In this document: piece by piece, positions 32,199 through 35,884 of the stretch
Position numbering within the stretch: position 1 is the stretch's first letter
Layout of the letters: each line of letters opens with the position of its first letter
Position numbers and translations under genes: made by a program
Source: Candidatus Neomicrothrix parvicella RN1
GTDB taxonomy: Bacteria; Actinomycetota; Acidimicrobiia; Acidimicrobiales; VFJN01
Assembly (NCBI GenBank): GCA_945898515.1
Contig: CAMDIH010000018.1
Span: forward strand, 1 to 35,884
Length of the DNA stretch: 35,884 nucleotides
Reading direction: 5' to 3'
The notes under the pieces: generated by a model
The model's database searches: none
Seen by the model: only the letters and a program-made list of their open reading frames with translations
What the model was told of the DNA's origin: nothing

Positions 32199-32885
32199 AT
32201 GCTCGTGATCGCTCATCGTGGGGCATCCACGGACTTCCCCGAGAATACCCTGCTGGCCTTCGAGGGTGCCGTGGCCCAGGGGGCCGATGGCGTCGAGCTC
32301 GACATCCGTCGTACCCGTGATGGGGCCCTCGTGGTGAGCCACGACGACACCCTTGCTGACGGTCGCGTGGTGGTGGAAACCGACATGGCCGATCTCCCCG
32401 AATCGCTCCCCGATTTTGCCAGCGCCCTCCACAGTTGCCGCCCACTGGCGGTGGTGAACACGGAAATCAAAAACGGGCCGGGCGACAAGGACTTCGACGT
32501 CAGCGAGCAACTGGCGGCGGCTGTGGTGGCCGAATTGACGCGGCGGGGCGAACTCGACGACGGCCGTCACCTCATCTCCTCCTTTCACCTTCCTACGGTG
32601 GATCGGGTGCATGCGTTGGCACCTCGGCTGGCCACGGCCTGGTTGGTGGGTCTGGTGGAGGATCCGGGTGAACTCATCGACAGGGCGGCGAGGCACGGGC
32701 ATGTGGCGATCCACCCTCATCACGTGTTCGTGTCGGACACCTTCGTGGCTCAGGCGCACGCGGCGGGCTTGGCCGTGAACACCTGGACATGCGACGAACC
32801 AGATCGCATCAAATGGTTGGCCGACCTCGGGGTAGATGCGGTGGTTACCAACGTGCCCGCCATCGCTCGGCAGGCCCTTATCTAG
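32199..32885 (+). CDS. Glycerophosphodiester phosphodiesterase
   Basis: Hydrolyses glycerophosphodiesters to glycerol-3-phosphate and an alcohol. 228 aa TIM-barrel: AHRGAS (His6, Arg7), ENT at 15-17, metal ligands Glu33 and Asp35 in VELDIRRT, His48 in SHDD, and Lys in EIKNG. No signal peptide, so cytoplasmic (UgpQ-like rather than GlpQ-like). The ATG at 32199 is taken because GAAGGTGA precedes it and the barrel begins at residue 3. Its last 8 bases overlap the convergent lipid-kinase gene. Confidence 0.9.
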   Translation: MLVIAHRGASTDFPENTLLAFEGAVAQGADGVELDIRRTRDGALVVSHDDTLADGRVVVETDMADLPESLPDFASALHSCRPLAVVNTEIKNGPGDKDFDVSEQLAAAVVAELTRRGELDDGRHLISSFHLPTVDRVHALAPRLATAWLVGLVEDPGELIDRAARHGHVAIHPHHVFVSDTFVAQAHAAGLAVNTWTCDEPDRIKWLADLGVDAVVTNVPAIARQALI

Positions 32886-33798
32886 GCAAGACCAGTCGGA
32901 GAATGTTGGGTTCGTGGCTGATCTCGAGCAGTTCGGTCTCGCCGAGGTAATCGCCGTCGACCTGGTAGGGGAAGGGCCCGTAGCCCGTCACGGTGAGGCG
33001 GGTGAGGTCGCTGCGGTGGTCGGTCCAGCGAGACGTGCGCAGGTGCCGGCCTTGGCCGAGGGCAGAACCGATGATGCGCAGGGTGCGGCCGAAGGCGAGC
33101 GTGCGCACAGTGACCACGGCCAGCCCGCGCTCCAGGGTGGTTTCGGGGGCCAGATTGAGGGGCCGATTGCCGAGGTAGGTGTAGGGGTTGGTGTTGAGGC
33201 AGATCGACAGGTATCCATCGTCCACCACCGTGCCGTCTTCGTAACGCACGGAAAAGCGCGGGCGACTGCGGTCGTAGTGGCGTATCCAGGTATCGAATCC
33301 GGCGAAGATAAACAGCGGATGGCCGGCGTAGCGTTTGAGTCCCGACCGCCGCTCCACCTGGGCCACTGCCGCGGCGTCGAGGCCCATGCCCACATGAAAG
33401 AGGAAGTAGCGGCCGTTTACCGAGCCCAACCCAACGCGCTTGATGTGTCCGGCCTCGAGGGCGTCGAGGAGGTCGCTGGTGGCCTCGATGGGGTCGTTGG
33501 GCAGGCCGATGGTGCGGGCAAACACGTTGGTGGACCCGCCGGGGAGCGCCGCTAGGGCGCAGGAGGTGCCAGCGAGCCCGTTGGCGGCCTCGTTGAGCGT
33601 GCCATCGCCACCGAGTACGACCACCACATCAGTGCCCGCCGCCGCCGCCCCCTGGGCGAGGCGGGTGGCATGGCCGCGCCTGCTGGTCTCGGCGAGGGTG
33701 ACGGCGTGATCGGCGGAGAGGGCCTTTTGGATCACCACCCGGCGTCGGGCGGTGACCGAGGACGCCGCTGAGTTGACCAACAGGAGCACGCGCATCAC
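32878..33798 (-). CDS. Diacylglycerol kinase-family lipid kinase
   Basis: 306 aa. N-terminal RVLLLVNSAASS, phosphate-binding VLGGDGTLNEAANGL and PGGSTNVFARTIGLP are typical of the DagK/LCB5 family that phosphorylates lipids such as diacylglycerol; some members act on other lipids. C-terminal beta-sandwich present (VDGDYLGETELLEISHEP). GTG at 33798 is preferred: TAGGTT lies seven bases upstream, as at other leaderless starts; the ATG directly after it gives one residue less. With the neighbouring glycerophosphodiesterase it suggests phospholipid turnover. Confidence 0.85.
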   Translation of the reverse strand: MMRVLLLVNSAASSVTARRRVVIQKALSADHAVTLAETSRRGHATRLAQGAAAAGTDVVVVLGGDGTLNEAANGLAGTSCALAALPGGSTNVFARTIGLPNDPIEATSDLLDALEAGHIKRVGLGSVNGRYFLFHVGMGLDAAAVAQVERRSGLKRYAGHPLFIFAGFDTWIRHYDRSRPRFSVRYEDGTVVDDGYLSICLNTNPYTYLGNRPLNLAPETTLERGLAVVTVRTLAFGRTLRIIGSALGQGRHLRTSRWTDHRSDLTRLTVTGYGPFPYQVDGDYLGETELLEISHEPNILRLVLPR

Positions 33799-33805
33799 AG
33801 TGCTG

Positions 33806-33811
33806 AACCTA
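33806..33811 (-). promoter_or_regulatory. -10 element (TAGGTT) of a leaderless lipid-kinase transcript
   Basis: TAnnnT hexamer seven bases before the GTG at 33798. Confidence 0.4.
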
Positions 33812-33847
33812 CCCGCCGGACCTTTGGGCGATGGCCCCTCGGTTGGA

Positions 33848-33876
33848 AGCATCGTGGGGCAACGTGCCACGATGCT
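33848..33876. promoter_or_regulatory. Perfect 10+10 base inverted repeat just before etfB
   Basis: AGCATCGTGG (33848-33857) and CCACGATGCT (33867-33876) with a 9-base spacer, ending three bases before the etfB ATG. No Shine-Dalgarno is seen. It may be an operator or a start-occluding hairpin. It lies between divergent genes, so it is not a terminator. Confidence 0.6.
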
Positions 33877-33879
33877 GCT

Positions 33880-34656
33880 ATGCATGTTGTCGTCTGTGTG
33901 AAACAGATCCCCGACCCCGCCGAGCCGGGCAAACTCGAAGGTGACCTCACGCTGGATCGCAGCGGGAAACTCATCCTCGATGAGTCCGATAGTTACGGCG
34001 TCGAAATGGCCCTCCAGTTGGTAGACAAAGCCGGCGGGGGTGAAGTGACCTTGGTCTCCATGGCGCCCAACAACGAGAACAGCGGTCTTCGTACCGCCCT
34101 CGCCATGGGGGCCGCCAAGGCGATTCTGATTTCTGATCCGGCTCTTTCCGGGGCCGGTGCCCTCGACACCGCCAAGGTTCTCGCCGCCGCGATCAAGTCC
34201 GCCGAGCCCGATCTTGTGCTCGCCGCCACCGAATCGAGTGATGGCTATACCGGAACCGTTCCCGAGCAGATCGCCGCCCTATTGGGCCTGCCCTCGATCA
34301 CCTTCGCCAAGGAGGTGCACATCGAGGGGCAGAGCGTGAATGTGCGCCGCCAGACCGAAGCCGGCTACGACGAGGTCACCTGCCCCCTTCCCGCGGTGGT
34401 GTCGGTGACCGCGGGCGTGGTGGAGCCTCGCTATCCCTCCTTCAAGGGGATCATGGCCGCTAAGTCCAAACCGGTCGAGGAGCAAACCGTCGCCGGGCTC
34501 GGTCTCGACCCGGCGGGGGTGGGATCGGCGGGAGCCGGTCAGGAAATCGTGGCCGTGGAAGACGCGCCCGTGCGCAATGCGGGCGAAATCATCGTGGACG
34601 AGGGCGAAGCATTCACAAATATTGTCAGTTTCCTCGATGGCCTCAAGGTCATCTGA
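33880..34656 (+). CDS. etfB: Electron transfer flavoprotein, beta subunit
   Basis: 258 aa. HVVVCVKQIPDP start, LDESDSYGVEMALQL, VTLVSMAP and LAATESSDGYTGTVPEQIAALLG are the family hallmarks, as is the RRQTEAGYDEVTCPLPAVVSV segment. With EtfA it accepts electrons from acyl-CoA dehydrogenases (one is at the window start) and passes them to ETF:quinone oxidoreductase. ATG at 33880 fits the family's first residues exactly. No ribosome site is visible; a strong dyad covers the region before the start. EtfA follows 30 bases on. Confidence 0.95.
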   Translation: MHVVVCVKQIPDPAEPGKLEGDLTLDRSGKLILDESDSYGVEMALQLVDKAGGGEVTLVSMAPNNENSGLRTALAMGAAKAILISDPALSGAGALDTAKVLAAAIKSAEPDLVLAATESSDGYTGTVPEQIAALLGLPSITFAKEVHIEGQSVNVRRQTEAGYDEVTCPLPAVVSVTAGVVEPRYPSFKGIMAAKSKPVEEQTVAGLGLDPAGVGSAGAGQEIVAVEDAPVRNAGEIIVDEGEAFTNIVSFLDGLKVI

Positions 34657-34686
34657 GTACCCGTAGTTCGAGGAGAGAGAACGCAC

Positions 34687-35646
34687 ATGGCTCTGAAGAG
34701 CATCTGGGTGTATGCCGAAGCCACCAACGGCAACGTGACACCCCTCAGTCTGGAACTCTTGGCCAAGGCCCGCACGCTTGGCGGGGCCGTAGAAGTTGTC
34801 TACGCCGGTGCCGACGCCGATTCCCTGGCCAGCGAGCTGGGCGCTCATGGTGCCGCCAAGATCCACAGCACCGGCGACCTGGCGGCTTCCCTGCCGGGCG
34901 TTCCGGTGGCCTCGGCTATTGCCAAGGCCGTGGCCGATGGCCACGGCCCGGATTTGATCATGTTCGGCACCACCTACGACGGCCGCGATATTGCTGCTCG
35001 TTTGTCGGTGGCGTTGGATCAGCCCGTGATCACCAACAACACCGACATTGAACTAGACGGTGATGTCGTCGTGGTCACCGAGCCGATTTTCGGCGGCATG
35101 AAACTGGTGAAGACGAAGTTCACGGCCGCTGGACCGCACATTGCTCTGTTCCGTCCCAAGTCCTTTGTGGCCGAAGAGGCCGGGGGTGCCCCCGCCGAGG
35201 TGGTCGCCCTGGAGGTCACCGACCCCGGCGCGGCCAAGGTCACCAATCGACATGTGGAAGAGGCCACCGGTCCGAAGCTTGATGAAGCGGCCATCGTGGT
35301 GTCGGGCGGTCGTGGGCTGGGCGAGAAGGATAACTACGAGTTGATCGAGACGCTGGCCAAGTTGTTGAAGGCGGCGCCGGGTGCCTCTCGGGCGATCGTG
35401 GATGCGGGCTGGGTTCCCTACAGTTATCAGGTGGGCCAGACCGGCAAGGTCGTGAAGCCCACGGTGTACATCGCCGCCGGCATCTCGGGGGCCACGCAGC
35501 ACCTCGTGGGCATGAAGGGTGCGAAGAACATCATTGCGATCAACAAGGACCCCGAGGCCCCGATCTTCTCGGTGGCCGATCTGGGGATCGTAGGCGACGT
35601 CCACAAGGTGTTGCCCAAGCTCATCGAAGCCCTGCAGGCGCGCTGA
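34687..35646 (+). CDS. etfA: Electron transfer flavoprotein, alpha subunit
   Basis: 319 aa. The FAD-binding C-terminal domain is clear: [64 protein letters not shown] and [24 protein letters not shown]-terminal domain starts [33 protein letters not shown] precedes the ATG. Operon with etfB; forms the soluble heterodimer. Confidence 0.95.
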   Translation: MALKSIWVYAEATNGNVTPLSLELLAKARTLGGAVEVVYAGADADSLASELGAHGAAKIHSTGDLAASLPGVPVASAIAKAVADGHGPDLIMFGTTYDGRDIAARLSVALDQPVITNNTDIELDGDVVVVTEPIFGGMKLVKTKFTAAGPHIALFRPKSFVAEEAGGAPAEVVALEVTDPGAAKVTNRHVEEATGPKLDEAAIVVSGGRGLGEKDNYELIETLAKLLKAAPGASRAIVDAGWVPYSYQVGQTGKVVKPTVYIAAGISGATQHLVGMKGAKNIIAINKDPEAPIFSVADLGIVGDVHKVLPKLIEALQAR

Positions 35647-35698
35647 GCCTCTGCCGTGCCCCCACCTTTGGGCGGGTTGATCGTGGGAGGATGCCGCT

Positions 35699-35884
35699 AT
35701 GGGGGGCACGGGGACGACGTCGATGAGCCCGCGCCAGGGGCCTGATTCGTTGCTCGGGATGGTGGCGGCGAGGGCCGCTGAGCATCCGGACCAGCGGCTC
35801 TATTCGATGTTCGAATCGGCCGATGGCCCGGCGGGATCAATCACCGCCGCCACGTTGCACCGTCAGGTCCTGGGCGTGGGGTGC
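35699..35884 (+). CDS. N-terminus of a probable AMP-forming acyl-CoA synthetase / acyl-AMP ligase (partial)
   Basis: 62 codons to the window end. The pattern LLGMVAARAAEHPDQRLYSMFES ... GSITAATLHRQVL looks like the start of AMP-binding enzymes (helix, AAEHPDQ, then the ADG...ITAATL strand-helix). No catalytic motif is in the window. ATG at 35699 with GGGAGG eight bases upstream; a second in-frame ATG lies eight codons later. Downstream of etfBA. Confidence 0.5.
   Translation, partial: MGGTGTTSMSPRQGPDSLLGMVAARAAEHPDQRLYSMFESADGPAGSITAATLHRQVLGVGC

Overview
The window is a gene-dense stretch of high-GC DNA carrying 42 protein genes that I can support, two of them cut by the window edges. No RNA gene, CRISPR array or mobile element was seen, and no gene-free gap exceeds 300 bases (the largest is about 165 bases, 32034-32198). 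A WhiB protein, DUF3107, DUF5317 and DUF2510 proteins, a class E sortase, a PdtaS-type kinase and probable leaderless promoters (TAnnnT shortly before the start codon) point to Actinobacteriota. A complete System I (Ccm) cytochrome c maturation operon suggests a deep class such as Acidimicrobiia rather than mycobacteria or Streptomyces; that class assignment is inference.

Layout. (1) 1-9440: acyl-CoA and alcohol catabolism: acyl-CoA dehydrogenase (cut), an SDR, then on the minus strand a P450 / aldehyde dehydrogenase / class III CoA-transferase operon, two crotonase-family proteins (one with rearranged architecture), a TetR regulator and a zinc alcohol dehydrogenase. The set suits oxidation of a lipid-, terpenoid- or steroid-like substrate through CoA thioesters; the substrate is not visible. 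(2) 9519-11968: a GT4 glycosyltransferase with a small membrane protein, head-to-head with a GH63/MGH1-like glycoside hydrolase. (3) 11782-14006: four minus-strand envelope genes, three of them small proteins sharing a two-cysteine pattern. (4) 14116-15750: another crotonase and a class E sortase. (5) 15824-22306: ccmA-B-C-D-E-F-G-H-I, nearly every junction a stop/start overlap. (6) 22314-25913: a SixA-like phosphatase and an Fe-S locus (cysteine desulfurase and SufR-like regulator, divergent from Mrp) with a dyad between sufR and mrp. (7) 25981-27386: a Moco oxidoreductase with a formate-dehydrogenase-gamma-like cytochrome b. (8) 27424-32033: DUF3107, two ArsA/GET3-like ATPases, a zinc-ribbon protein, a PdtaS-like kinase and a convergent WhiB1-like regulator. 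(9) 32199-35884: glycerophosphodiester phosphodiesterase, lipid kinase, etfB-etfA, and the start of a probable AMP-forming ligase.

Working together: EtfAB can take electrons from the acyl-CoA dehydrogenase; the Ccm operon would supply periplasmic cytochromes c; the desulfurase, SufR and Mrp serve Fe-S assembly, on which WhiB and much of the redox machinery depend. The least explained parts are the two-cysteine envelope cluster, the rearranged crotonase at 6664-7599, the perfect 10+10 bp dyad before etfB, and the two overlapping dyads upstream of whiB.
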